This document shows, piece by piece, positions 12,401 to 23,048 of a stretch of 64,000 bases of DNA. The stretch is from the NCBI GenBank assembly GCA_964017155.1, contig OZ024854.1, positions 52,319,096 through 52,383,095 of the forward strand, written 5' to 3'. The first letter of the stretch is position 1. Every line of letters begins with the position of its first letter. The position numbers and the translations under genes were made by a program. The notes below the pieces were generated by a model. The model saw nothing but the letters and a program-made list of their open reading frames with translations, ran no database searches and was not told the origin of the DNA. This stretch comes from Oasisia sp. SBJ-2009 (Eukaryota > Annelida > Polychaeta > Sabellida > Siboglinidae).

Positions 12401-13381
12401 ATCAAGATATTGGAAATACAATTCTATTGTGTAGGTTTTTGTTCTGTACATTTATACAACATTATAGTTGGCCATTCAAATGCACCTACATCTGTATTGC
12501 CTACCGGTAGTCAGATTAAAAATTATCGTATTATGTCAGTATTGGGCTTCTACAATCTGTTGGTAATCAGTTAAGCATTTACATAAGCCATGTGTCTGAG
12601 TCAAATACTTGGACAAAGTAGGTAAGTCATTGTAACATTTCTACAGTGCCTATATCTTTGAAAATTCAAGATCACAGGTGCTACAAACAAAATCATTTGG
12701 TATAATCATGAATGGGGACAGACAAGATTCATCTTAAGACAAATATAGGTCATTATATTACATTAAGTTAAAACGACATATACAGGTTAAAATACAAAAG
12801 GACATACAATAAATAAATAGACTGTGATAATGAAATTATTTTAATGTCATGACATTCTTATTAGTTTGGTGAATTGTCATGGCTTTTGTAGGTCAATAGA
12901 AATGAGAAATAACTTTTAATATATATTGGCAATGCACAAGATCATATTTTTTAATCAAGGAATTTTTTTTCACCAGTTCTTCAAATACATAACTTAAACA
13001 TACAAGACTGATCAAGTAAGCAATGTCTAAGCCAACGACGAGCTTGTTTAATGTGATGGGAATATGTGGATTTATATAGTAGGAGATGGATGACATTGTC
13101 GGTGTGCTACAGAAGGGGTACAGTTCTTAGTCACAAACATGGCTTATCAAATATTATGCATTATGTTTCACTCAATATATTGCACACATTGTCTTGTGTT
13201 TGTGTAAACATTTGATGAACAATAAAGGTGTTTCAAATGAGCCTATAATTGCAGGATCTCTGTGTTCCTGTCAAGTTGGAGGGAGGACTGTGACACAGAT
13301 GCCAGGAGGTTCTATGACAACCTGGACACAAGTCTATGTGACATGCAGAAACTTCTCACCACAGCTTCTGCTAATCTATGA
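475..13381 (+). CDS. CROT: Carnitine O-octanoyltransferase-like, C-terminal 260 residues in six exons (5' part outside window)
   Basis: Exons 475-713, 7015-7138, 11288-11366, 11870-11963, 12206-12325 and 13255-13381 have AG/GT borders and compatible phases (2, 0, 1, 2, 2), giving 260 codons and a TGA stop. The family transfers medium-chain acyl groups between CoA and carnitine in peroxisomes. Visible family signatures are KLQPDTFVQMAMHYAYYRMYG, SSYETATTRQFYNGRTE, RHLFGLQVLAVEEG, the carnitine-pocket STS in LSTSFLG, and KDGYGVFYNM. The stretch TDPAWRK-S-GGDGNFTLSTS and the tail favour octanoyltransferase over carnitine acetyltransferase or choline acetyltransferase. The protein ends SANL, like the peroxisomal signal of catalase (KANL). 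The catalytic His lies upstream of the window. Intron 1 holds a minisatellite and intron 2 a LINE. An AATAAA near 14017 is a possible polyadenylation signal. Confidence 0.9.
715..5860. repeat. 43/45-bp minisatellite in CROT intron
   Basis: About 117 head-to-tail units run from just after the splice donor at 714 to about 5850. Units come in two lengths: 43 bp (GACTGTCCACTGCC) and 45 bp (GACTGTGTCCACTGCC, with one extra TG). Further variants are CTCTACCAC, CCCTACCAC and CTCTACTAC. Every unit carries the short palindrome CCACTTCACAAGTGG. Because the unit lengths are not multiples of three, overlapping open frames appear in all frames; they are not genes. The array is intronic and shows higher-order structure (see findings). 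Confidence 0.95.
6046..6742 (+). repeat. Dispersed repeat A, copy 1
   Basis: Blocks at about 6055-6135 and 6410-6740 match 34022-34450 closely, including GTTTCGATAAGCACTTATAT and GGACAGCGTAACTTAAATAT-type segments and AATATGGACCTCCT. Copy 1 has an extra 270 bp in the middle (about 6140-6405) that copy 2 lacks. There is no coding potential. It is probably a transposon remnant of unidentified class, in the CROT intron. Confidence 0.7.
7977..9092 (+). CDS. LINE endonuclease domain (5' part of ORF2)
   Basis: The 371-residue frame begins at an ATG and carries the exonuclease-endonuclease-phosphatase motifs in order: HFNARSLKANLNK (catalytic Asn), AISETW (catalytic Glu), GGGVAIFV, CGDFNID (Asp/Asn pair) and SDATDHMPIF (terminal Asp-His). 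All catalytic positions expected for a target-nicking endonuclease are present. The frame stops at 9090 just after an A-run at 9074-9080. The RT frame begins overlapping it at 9086, so a one-base slip in the A-run explains the break. Programmed frameshifting is possible but less likely. Confidence 0.85.
   Translation: MDYMYNDLPTQCRYFTPAQFSTIFSGTDRANNLSVIHFNARSLKANLNKIKDTLRELEYKFHIIAISETWFKENNWDGNEVTNFHDAFLVYKLYCNSRNNKTGGGVAIFVCESLLRNCESPNICLRNVSYAIDECFESIFIELQISKHSKINVGCIYRAPNTSISKFNENLSYILGNLTSKVVYICGDFNIDLLHCEEQTESKHFVDQMFSSGLYPLITRPTRITGTTATIIDNIFCSELCRNKMCGIVLSDATDHMPIFVLCDNSTYVTNNNDQKVKYNRTLDDEALSKFEQDLSHTNWETVLNECNPNLAYLQFMQILSNTYNNACPVKIRMYTNNTKRKEKPWISRGLKNACIKKNNLYLAFLKKGHC
9086..10969 (+). 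CDS. LINE reverse transcriptase domain (3' part of ORF2)
   Basis: The 627-residue frame has the standard LINE RT order: NYRPISLLPQFSKILEK (RT1-2), FIDLKKAFDTVDH (first catalytic Asp), GVPQGSILGPVLF, then ILFADDTSIF (catalytic FADD), with the thumb and the Cys/Trp-rich C-terminal region (SYCCEIWGN, HVWNGL) following. No internal stop is present, so the copy is young or under little decay. Its function would be target-primed reverse transcription of its own RNA. It is in frame +1 relative to the endonuclease part. Confidence 0.9.
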   Translation: MLTESRYKNYKNKLTKILRIEKKNYYRQKLEECKANASETWKILNTIIGKRKSEAKYSNEFIVDNDRVTLDNEEIANHFNNFFVNIGTILSNSIEPCQGTQPTDFLKNQVSESMYMYPVTEKEVSEIVSGCKSKTSYGHDEISMKTVKHVIKQIVRPLTYIFNRSLITGIFPNDMKTAKVIPVFKSGDRLQFSNYRPISLLPQFSKILEKIFNKRLMSFIENHHVLTDGQYGFRSNHSTSLALTEFVEKVTSAIDKQESTIGVFIDLKKAFDTVDHKILLSKLQCYGIRGLALDWIKSYLANRGQYVCYNNSNSELKNIKCGVPQGSILGPVLFILYINDMCEVSKLLNIILFADDTSIFYSTRNIVDITCTVNNELEKLDIWFRVNKLSLNVNKTNFIMFTNKKQLRPTVNIVLNRKNIEQVSHTKFLGVVIDENLTWREQIKTVETKVSKSIGVLYKTKDVLDIQALRTLYQSLVEPYMSYCCEIWGNTYPSRVRKLSLLQKKAIRIIYSLDYHGHTSVFFHCSRILKLQDLITHRTMVMLYKANNHCLEGRVQAFFEPTAAVHKYDTRQSKLFYVKKANTTHRLLSITVRGIHVWNGLESNIRQLPSLQQFKKSLKSTLLSSYL

Positions 13382-13601
13382 GTTGTCTCATTGTCACATC
13401 AGTATCACACTGCACAAGTGACAACACAGTATAGACATCATAGAGAGTATCACTGTTTATACATAGCACTAAATTATTACCAACCTCATACTAGGTCGAT
13501 ACTTGACAGTACAGCTGTAGCTCAGTGATGCCCTATTTCAAAATAGAATTACAAATTGGAACCGTTTTAATCAGTTATAACTATTGACATTGTTCTATGA
13601 T

Positions 13602-13603
<2 letters not shown>

Positions 13604-13650
<47 letters not shown>

Positions 13651-13691
13651 TATATATATATATATTAATATATATTAATATATATATATAT
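13604..13691. repeat. (AT)n microsatellite
   Basis: An almost pure TA run with a few TTAA interruptions, in the 3' region of CROT downstream of its stop codon. Confidence 0.95.
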
Positions 13692-13699
13692 TGTGATGA

Positions 13700-14780
13700 T
13701 AGGTAATTCCTTTTGATCGAAACATGTACAGTGTACTGTACGTGGAAAATGTATTTATATAACATAGGCAAGATAGTAAGTAATTGACTTGTTTTTAAAT
13801 ACTGTTTTACTTTATGTGTAATTTTACATTTATTACACACATGTGAGTGTAATGAAAGGGAAACAAAAACGCAACCATGTGGGTTTTGACATCTTAAGTT
13901 AATCGATTCTAACCATTTGCAAATACAATCAATTCAGAATTACACATGTAACAGCCATTATAATGCCACCCTCTCCATCATGCAGATGTAAACAAGTATG
14001 AATAGTTACAATTCCTGAATAAATTTGCAACCCAAACTAAAGACATTTTCCGAGTAAATTTGGCAAATTGAGAAGGCATTGGTGATGACTAACACTGTCT
14101 TCAACAAGGTTCTAGTAAAATCTGGCATAATATTCTTGATTGTGGTTGCTAATTATTAGTTTTCACAGGATTGGAACAATGTATTTTGTTTCCCTTTTTA
14201 AATAATTACTGTGTGTACTGTCTAAATTATATGTAGGTAAATGTGTGTATATCCAGTTAGTTGACACTTGTTTTATCAAGTATTGAAGAGGATGTTGTTG
14301 GACAGAAAGACGCTGACTACATTTCAGATCAAATTTGCTGAAATATATAAAGCTGGTTCAGGGAGTTATACCCTGTAATCATATGGAGAAAGAAATTTGT
14401 TAAGCAATCATGTTCAAGTGAGCTATTTGTGGAATTGCTAATGTATAATTTGATTGCCTTATATTATTTGTATAGCTGCTGTTACCTATGAATTGGTGAT
14501 TGATTGTACGATTGCTGATTACTGTACAATCATGTTTATTATGCTAGAGATTATTAACTATATTTGACTCTGATGATTAGTGATACTATAATAATGACAG
14601 GCAGTTCTAGAGATATTAGTCCATTAGACCCGATACAAGTTACGTAATGGATGGTAATATTTGTTGTTTTATTATTTATAAGTAATATTTTAAGAATAGT
14701 CATGTATGCAGTAACTGTCTGTAATTGCTGGTGGTGAACTTACTTATTTATGCCTGTTTGGTGGCTGGGGCAGTGGGAGC
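13700..14780. other. Stretch with no recognised gene
   Basis: AT-rich sequence after the CROT stop codon. It contains an AATAAA near 14017 that could end the CROT transcript. Nothing else was recognised. Confidence 0.5.
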
Positions 14781-14781
14781 A

Positions 14782-14938
14782 TAGGCCATTGACCAATGAA
14801 TGCCATTGTTTCTAGGCCATTGACCAATGAATGCCATTGTTTCTAGGCCATTGACCAATGAATGCCATTGTTTCTAGGCCATTGACCAATGAATGCCACA
14901 GTTTCTAGGCCATTGACCAATGAATGCCATTGTTTCTG
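14782..14938. repeat. 31-bp tandem repeat, five units
   Basis: Five near-identical copies of a 31-bp unit containing GGCCATTGACCAATGAATG; unit four has CCACAG where the others have CCATTG. The array lies between the convergent CROT and RPP25-like genes. Confidence 0.9.
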
Positions 14939-15046
14939 TCCGTGCCCATCCTCTCCATCTCTCTCCTCGTGTTCCGTGGCCTACCACTTCGCCTCTTGCA
15001 TAATTGCTACTTCATGATATCTCTTGAGAGATGACTGGCTATACTG

Positions 15047-15102
15047 AACAAGGTGGTCTCTGGACTCTCGAGATGTGGTACCTCAAGACAGGTTCTACTG
15101 TA
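15047..15102 (+). repeat. Possible DNA-transposon terminus
   Basis: Two spaced GGTGGT/GTGGTACCTC blocks end in GGTTCTACTGTAT, matching the end of the block at 60-122. This looks like the same class of transposon end. The partner end was not found. Confidence 0.35.
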
Positions 15103-15654
15103 TGAATATCTTATCTTTATTAATAGATATTTCCCTTCTCATGATCTGCATCTGTAATTTACAGTTTGGAATCCAGTGCTGGCAAAATAATAAGTCTATC
15201 ACTGATTTATATTAAGTATACACTACAGGAGCAAAATAGCCTTTAAATGAAACATACATATTTACTTGGAGTTTTTTTACACAGAGACATGACTATGAAT
15301 TCTTCCTAATAAAATGACATGGAGCTCTAAAGGTCACAGTTGATAATCGTTAGGATCAAAATGGCTGTAGCTGTTATTTAACGTAGTATTTTAGGGTAAC
15401 AAATACCACACATTATTTCGTCTTTTCCACTCCACAAAACTATATTTTGGGCATTCAACTTTCAGGGATTCTCCTAAGCCAACTGGAAAGAATTATATTT
15501 ATTATTTTGTTATTTTATTTTGTTATTAACCAGATGTTAGGTGAATGTAAGCCAGTTGTTTGCTATGTTACACATTGTTTCTGGCTGATCAGTTGAACAC
15601 ATTGTACATACCCCTTGTAACATGTGTAGAAATCATGCACACTGTTGTATATCC

Positions 15655-15917
15655 TGCCTGCGGTGTTAAAACCTTGGGCAAGTTTTTTCACTCTACATTG
15701 CTCCGGTTCACTCAGCTGAATAAATGAGTACCTGGCTATAGACATTGGTGGATATGTGTACGAGCAGCCTTCGCGCATTAATTGTAGCATATGGCTGGAT
15801 GCTTCCCAGAGAAGCCAAGATGGTGTCTGAGTGAACAGGTCTGTCAGGGAAGTAAAGTGTAAAGCACTTTGAGCGGTCCTGAGGACTGGATACTGCGCTA
15901 TATAACAACTTGCCTTT
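15655..15917 (+). mobile_element. SINE body fragment (head missing)
   Basis: The sequence from CTTGGGCAAG through GAGTACCTGGCTATAG to GCGCTATATAACAACTTGCC matches the SINE at 56974-57305 in opposite orientation. The tRNA-like head of that copy is not present here, so this copy is 5' truncated. The GCGCTATATAA ending is a LINE-type 3' tail, as expected for a SINE that borrows LINE reverse transcriptase. It lies just past the 3' end of the RPP25-like gene, in the opposite orientation. Confidence 0.7.
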
Positions 15918-16044
15918 ACTCTTTTTTTTAATAAAAATTTGCATGAAAAAGAATACCCCAGGAAACCACATCCTTTGTGCGAGTACATGTGTGGAGTACT
16001 GCAAGATGTGTAGTTTTTCAAGTTAAATCAACCGCATTTCTTAC

Positions 16045-16056
16045 AAAGTTTTATTA
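16045..16056 (-). promoter_or_regulatory. AATAAA polyadenylation signal of RPP25-like gene
   Basis: The complement strand reads AATAAA about 12-15 bases after the stop codon at 16065, giving a very short 3' UTR. It is the first such signal after the stop. Confidence 0.55.
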
Positions 16057-16064
16057 TAATATAA

Positions 16065-19000
16065 TCACTTCACAACATGTTTCTGATTGGTCGACTGGTG
16101 TTGCTGTGATTTCGCCTTCTTAAACGTTTTGTTTCTCGCAGCGGCATCACCCGCGCCACTTCTGCTGCCTGCCTGGCCACTCTCTCGGCCACTGCTCACA
16201 CGGCCTCCACTCACACAGTCTGTCTGAGGGTTGGTACTGCCCTTGTTGCCTTTGTTTGTCTTCTGGTCTCTGCCTCCTTTCCTCCGTCTCTTGCGGTCCA
16301 CTGAGCCCGCAGTCTCTGCACTCTTACTCTTCCCCCGAGTCACTGCTGCCTTCTGTTCATCATCTGCATTCTTCTGCCACAAGACTTCAAACAACCCCGG
16401 CGCCTGGTAACTGAAACATCCCAGGAAAATCAGAAGAATACTATTACAACAGCTAAAATAATACTAATGTACTTTATTTACATACTATAGCTAAAACAAA
16501 TATTTAAACGTATATTTTCTGCCTTGTTGATGTTTATCTCAAGTAAACAAACGAAAAGTTATAGTGAATGCCTCATTTGGTACATTCCAGTTTGCAAACT
16601 CACCCCAGTTCTACAGTGGAGGGACTAGTGGCAATATTTGTTGGTAAACATTAATTGTATGCTCCATAACACGGACTTTTTTTATATCTTGACCAGAACA
16701 CAATACTGGTACACAAAGTAATTCGTGCATAAAACAGCAATGCAGTACACCCTGAAAGTGGCTTAGTCTGAGCTGTGTCAAAGTCAAAGAGGTGACTGAC
16801 CACCACTCACCTGGGGTGACCAGTGTCCAGGCTTTCTTTGGACAGCAGAATTGTTATTGAAGGGACATCTTTCTTCACCTTCAGTCTGCAAGAAACAGTG
16901 GAAAGAAGTAATTTCATGCAAGTACGTAGACCTGATCTCTAACAAGTGATCACCTATAAATTATACTTGCAAACAATTGTAAAACAATGATGTAGAAGGT
17001 AAGGAGTAAGATCTCACCATGACATCTACACGATGTGCACACATGACATCTACACAATTGTCACAATGTACACACATGACATCTACACAATGTACACACA
17101 TGACATCTACACAATGTGCACACATGACATCTACACAAGTGTTCAGTCAAAGATATGTGCCTGTTGTGTACAATACAAGACAGATGAGTAGCCATTACAG
17201 CACCAGTACAATAGATAAGACAGTTATAAGACAGGTGGACTTGAGAGGGGGTTAGCTCACTTAGCTGGCTTCTAGATGAACTAACAACTCTCAGTCTAGA
17301 GCCCACATTAGTGACACTAATTCTTTCTCCTTGGATTCAGTTGTGAATGAACCAATGCTATGGTGTGAGATGTCAACCTGAGATGTGTCAATGACACCCA
17401 AAGTGTCAGATGTAAGTGAATAAATGAGTAGTGAGTAACGCTACAACCTGTACATTACCTCTCTAGTCCCTCGACCTTTGGCTCCCAATACTCTTCTATC
17501 CTAAAACAATACCATGTCACATGAACCATATCCTAAACAAACAGTCACTACACAAATTATCCACAAAATACAAGACCTAAATTTTTACAATTATTGATCA
17601 TAACTATGAATTATTTTCTTCATGTTTTCTGTTCAGTACCTAATTCTACACCCAGTCTCAATCATTAACTCACGCTACACATAAAGCCACTTCAAAGCAC
17701 ATGTGTGTTCCTTTAAATTAACTCCTCTTTTCTTCCAGAGCTGAATGTGAACTGGGATATTTGCTAAGACTAAGGAGCACCCATAAAATACAGTCAGTGA
17801 AGTTCAAACAGCCATTTTAAATGTGAAATAATCCGCTACAATCCTAAACACCAAAGCAATTTTTTGTGAGCAATTATACATTCGATCAAGATGTACTGCA
17901 TCAAAACATGGTAATTTACAATACACACTTTCTTTGTCAATTATTTCTTGCCTGTTATGGGGTTATATATGAACATAAATCAGTAAATAGATGGGTAATT
18001 TTGTAATTAATAATGTTGAGCTTGCTAGCGCATCGCAATGAATTATGCAGCCCAATGTTCAGTGTGCATGCAAGCTCGAATAGTGAAGCACACTTGTAAG
18101 TTCTAAACCAATCCATCTGTCACCTGTCATGGTCTGCTGCTTTGTCCAGTCTCTGTTTATTTCATAGACGGTTTATAAAGACCTACCAGACGTGACGGGT
18201 TCTTCTCTACATACTGTGCTTTAGAATTCTTACCTCACACCACCCGACCCACTTATCCTAGCTCCAAAAAGATGGCAGGTTTGGGTTATGTGTTGCAGCA
18301 TTACAGCCACTCCCAAATGATAAACCTTTATGTAATTTCAAATCATTGAAATGTCACATTTATAAAAGAAAGGAAAACTACATAATTTCAAATGGTACTC
18401 TAGTCTCTAGTAGTTGTACAAAAGATCAATCTACCCTAAAATAAATTGAAGAAAGATATATTAATTTAAATGCATTTCACAGAAGTCTTGAATGTATTTA
18501 TTTTAAACACTGTCCATAGCCAAAGGAGACTAGAAAATCTACATTTACTCTTGCATAGCTTCCTCAAGGAGTTACAGTTGGGCAAAAAATGGATGAAAAT
18601 AATTGGGAAGTAGGGGAAACAAATTCAAGATTTACATAGACTTACTTGCATAGGCATGATAAGTGCTTAAGGCTGTGAATGGCTTATATTCAAGATGCAT
18701 GATCTTTTTCTAGTTGGAAACCATTAGTCAATACACATTTATGCACCTTTAGCAAACAGTTCCACCAGTTACAAGTTGATGGCATAATACTAGTGTTTGT
18801 TTAAACCAGGAAGTCAGTGTAATGTTATTCACACAGGACATAAGAGCTAAACCTTCTCCCAAGGAAGTAGATAGACTTTAACCCACTTCCTGTCTGGCAA
18901 AACTACAAAGACAATGTCCTGGAGAATGGATGGTTAGGGTTGGAACCCTTACGATACAGTCAGCAGCATGTTGAGACAAGATTGGTAGTGTATGAGAACC

Positions 19001-21594
19001 CATAATAGTGTAATTTTGTGCAATTGTGTTATCATGCAAGGCAGCAGTGCTTCCATTCTAGTAAATGAACCAAAATAGAATCATCAAGAAAACGATGTTG
19101 ATCATAAAATCAAAGAAGACAAGAGTCGGCTAAATGACACTAAATAGTAAATGACACTTGCCTCTGGTATCTGATGTCTGTGATCTGATGTAGGTCCTAA
19201 AATGAATAACAACAGTGGGCATATTTGCAAGGTAATATCATTCAACGTCTTCTGATTAAGATAACATGTTAGAAAAATAACATTGAAAAAATTAGTAAAC
19301 ATTTAACGTTAGTTTTAACTTGAAATTAATGATACAAACTTAAAGTGATTAAGATCAACCATAATTGATATACTAACAAGTTTCACCTTAAAAAGGTAGA
19401 ATACTTTGCATGCCAAGAAAATTATTCACAGAATACTCACAGTTGACTGGACAATATTTCTCAAGCATTGCAACTTTTTTAACGGTAAATTAGGAACCTG
19501 CGTGAGGTAACAACTAACAAGTCTTCAGACTGAAGTGACTCGGGGCAGGACACATCGGCACCTGATGAGCATTGTATGTCACCACCTTACCACACACATC
19601 ATGTGTCACCATCTTGCCACGGATATCACGTGTCACCACCTTACCACAGACATCATGTGTCACCAATCACCACCTTACCACAGACATCACACCTTACCAC
19701 ATACATCATGTGTCACCACCTTACCACAGACGTCATGTGTCACCACCTTACCACAGACATCATGTGTCACCACCTTACCACAGACATCATGTGTCACCAC
19801 CTTACCACAGACCTCATGTGTCACTACCTTACCACACACATTATGTGTCACCACCTTACAACGGACATCATGTGTCACCACCTTACCACAGACATTATGT
19901 GTCACCACCTTACCACGGACATCATGTGTCACCACCTTACCACATACATCATGTGTCACCACCTTACCACATACATCATGTGTCACCACCTTACCACGGA
20001 CATCATGTGTCACCACCTTACCAGAGACATCATATGTCACCACCTTACCACGGACATCACATGTCACCACCTTACCACAGACATTATGTGTCACCACCTT
20101 ACCATAGACATCATGTGTCACCACCTTACCACATACATCATGTGTCACCACCTTACCACAGACATTATGTGTCACCACCTTACCACATACATCACATGTC
20201 ACCACCTTACCATAGACATCATGTGTCACCACCTTACCACAGACATCATGTGTCACCACCTTACCACGGACATCACATGTCACCACCTTACCACAGACAT
20301 CATGTGTCACCACCTTACCACAGACATCATGTGTCACCACCTTACCACAGACATCACATGTCACCACCTTACCACAGACATCATGTGTCACCACCTTACC
20401 ACAGACATCATGTGTCACCACCTTACCATAGACATCATGTGTCACCACCTTACCACAGACATCATGTGTCACCACCTTACCACAGACATCATGTGTCACC
20501 ACCTTACCACAGACATCACATGTCACCACCTTACCACAGACATCATGTGTCACCACCTTACCACAGACATCATGTGTCACCACCTTACCACAGACATCAT
20601 GTGTCACCACCTTACCACAGACATCACATGTCACCACCTTACCACGGACATCATGTGTCACCATCTGGAGACCTTAGGAAGGGAAAGGAGCTACAGGAAG
20701 AATGGCAACCCAGTGGGGAGATGAACTAGACCATCTTAGGAAATGTTCTAACTGACAGAGCTACTAATAGGGCATAGCCCAGGACAGGTAGATTTTGAAA
20801 AACCCAGTGGCTGCCTGATGGTGCATCTGCATGTAGTAATTGACTGAATACTTCCCAGTCCTGCTTCCCAGAAACATTACGGAGCTGCTCAAATGAACAT
20901 GTCAAGGTGTGAAGTGCGACACTTGGTGAATAGTCCTCAAGAAACCTCCATAAATGTAAATTATATTTCCAGATTAAAATATTATCTGTTGGCTTAAAGG
21001 CAACTCAAACACAACCTTGATTTTTCTCTTCATCACTTCAGCACATGTGATTGTCTTTGGGATGGCAGTCCCACTCCCATTCCACGAGATCTGCTTTGTA
21101 TTTGGCTCCTGAAAAGGATGTGCACAATATTATTGATGAATATTACAACATTTTCATATATCAATGGTAATACAAGGGTAACATGTATATACAAATGGTA
21201 TTATAAGGTACAGGTGTTTATAACTAACCACCCTAACATTTGACTACAATATTGCTTATTGATTTACTTTATTATACCACAACTAGAATCTTGACCCACA
21301 TAATATTTTGGTAGAATAGTTAACTATATATATATTTATTCAAATCTATTCTGTAGCAAATAATTCAGTTGTTAAATATTACTGTACTATAAATCATTGA
21401 AACACATTACACAAGAGAGCAGGGTGTTATATGTAGTGGAGTAGGGACCAGTACCTTTATTTTCTTGAAGGCATATGCCATGAGGTTGCGGATCTTACTT
21501 CCATCTTGTACTCTCATATGGACAGCGTCATCAGTCATCTCGAGTGAACAGGAATCAGACAGCACCTCCACCGCCCCCTTCTCATAGTGCTCCA
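16065..21594 (-). CDS. RPP25L: Ribonuclease P/MRP p25-like Alba-domain protein, six coding exons plus inferred split start
   Basis: Exons on the minus strand: 21455-21594, 21016-21108, 19162-19196, 17459-17500, about 16812-16885 and 16065-16410, about 243 residues. The joined protein has the Alba-like core of human RPP25/RPP25L: VHMRVQDGSKIRNLMAYAF, SWNGSGTAIPKTITCAEVMK, LHQITDIRYQRIEEYW and VPSITILLSKESLD, followed by SYQAPG. The family binds the P3 arm of RNase P and RNase MRP RNA together with POP7 and acts in tRNA and rRNA maturation. The last exon is a basic, low-complexity tail (RKRRRKGGRDQKTNK) typical of the family's disordered C-terminus. All splice borders are AG/GT except the 19162 donor, which is GC. 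Introns carry a 24-bp minisatellite and a foldback element. The first exon begins TGGAGCAC, so the start ATG is probably made by splicing. Confidence 0.85.
17019..17140. repeat. 22-bp tandem repeat, about five units
   Basis: Repeats of ACATGACATCTACACAATGT with single-base variation, inside an RPP25-like intron. Confidence 0.85.
17510..19155. other. Intron of RPP25-like gene, no recognised feature
   Basis: AT-rich intronic sequence between exons 17459-17500 and 19162-19196. No open frame or repeat was recognised. Confidence 0.5.
19156..19162 (-). promoter_or_regulatory. GC-AG splice donor of RPP25-like intron
   Basis: On the minus strand exon 19162-19196 ends in AG followed by GCAAGT. Only this junction keeps the frame into the next exon at 17500 (QR-IEEYW). 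The rest of the donor matches the strong consensus, as known for functional GC-AG introns. Confidence 0.7.
19565..20663. repeat. 24-bp minisatellite in RPP25-like intron
   Basis: About 45 copies of a 24-bp unit built of CACCTTACCACAGACATC plus ATGTGT. Variants are CATACATC, CGGACATC and CACATGT. As 24 is a multiple of three, both strands show several long open frames (up to about 385 codons). They start and end with the array and have no homology, so they are not counted as genes. Confidence 0.95.
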
Positions 21595-21766
21595 CTGAAA
21601 CAGTTGATGGCGGTCGACATTAACCTAAACTAAACATGCAATATTCTTCCAGCATCCTCTATCTTGTTAGATAATATTACATGTGTATGTATTGTCTACA
21701 CATTTGTGTATTCACTAAGTCAGCTTATTTGGGTGCAATCAGACCATTTGCACAGTCTTATTTATA

Positions 21767-22191
21767 GCATTTTAGGTACTTTTGCAGTTTAGGCCCGCAC
21801 CTCGAAAAAACCATCAAAATGATCACCTACGATGACCAAACTTCGCAGGGCATATCTACTACATCTGTACTACGCGTATGCACTTGTCACGTGATCAAAA
21901 AATAATAATTAATGCCTGAAATCGATCAAAATGTGTAAGTAAATAACGCGCATTCCAGGCGCCACCTGACGGAGTTTACTGTGGCAGTAGTAACTCGACG
22001 AGGAAAGCGCATTATTTACTTACACATTTTGATCGATTTCAGGTATTAATTAATTTTTTTTTATCACATGACAAGTGCATACGCATAGTACAGGTGTAGT
22101 AGATAAAACATACGAAGTTTGGTCATCGTAGGTAAACATTGTAATGTTTTTTTCGAGGTGCGGGCCTAAACTGCAAAAGTACCGCATTTTA
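21767..22191. mobile_element. Foldback MITE with 8-bp target duplication
   Basis: The element at 21775-22183 (409 bp) is almost wholly one inverted repeat. The outer 36 bp of each arm, beginning GGTACTTTTGCAGTTTAGGC, are identical. The arms stay similar for about 180 bp and enclose a loop of about 45 bp. GCATTTTA flanks both ends (21767-21774 and 22184-22191). An 8-bp duplication fits hAT-type transposition. There is no coding capacity. It lies in the proposed first intron of the RPP25-like gene. Confidence 0.9.
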
Positions 22192-23040
22192 TACATTCAC
22201 ATGATCACAAAATAACTTTTCATTCTCTTTGGTCTTTTGAAGACATCATCCATCTTCATGGCTGGGTGACTATTCTTCAGGACCTTTAAGCCCCACGTAT
22301 GGTCACAGTCAACCTGTACTGAACATGCTAATCGGCTACTCAGCAAATCATGGGTTATATTTGGGTGCATTTGCGGATGTTTTGTTGACATATTGGCTTT
22401 ACTCTCTATTGCCCAGTGCTTGTCTGGTCTGTTTTTTAAACAGTTTACAGATGCACTGACAATACTGTGTTTTGGTAGCAAGGTCCAGTCATGTCTATCC
22501 CTTAGAGTTAGAAGGAGTCTCTGAAGGCATCCTCACAAACTAGGCCTAGGGCTGGTTGCCATGCAAAACTAGCCCTGGCGAACCCCCTACACAGAGTCAA
22601 ATTAATAATTGTCTTCACTAGTCACAGTTGCATCAGCCATGAGAACAGCGCAAATAAACAAGTGGTGGGAATCCTAATATATAACGACCTGTACACATCA
22701 TAAATATTGCCATGGAAATAATGTTTATAGTATATATTATACGGCCCACTTGACTGGGCGACAACCACAGATCTGATAGATGATTTCATTGGCTGAGTTT
22801 ATATTCAGAGTTTTGCAAAGTGATCAGCCATGGGTACTGTTGATTGTGACAGACGTAATGAGCAGCAGCGACCTCTGGCGTGAAAATAATAATGTCACTT
22901 CTTGGATCGTGTTTTAAAAACATACAGAAAAACAAGTTTAAGACTATAAACTTCACTATAAAATATATTTTGGGTGTTTTCTCGCATGTTTACTTAGCGG
23001 TGCTGACGTCCCGTTTTACTGTTAAGTACTGAAGATGTGC
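22192..23040. other. Stretch with no recognised gene
   Basis: Mixed sequence within the proposed first intron of the RPP25-like gene. No supported open frame or repeat was seen. Confidence 0.4.
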
Positions 23041-23048
23041 ACACTTAC

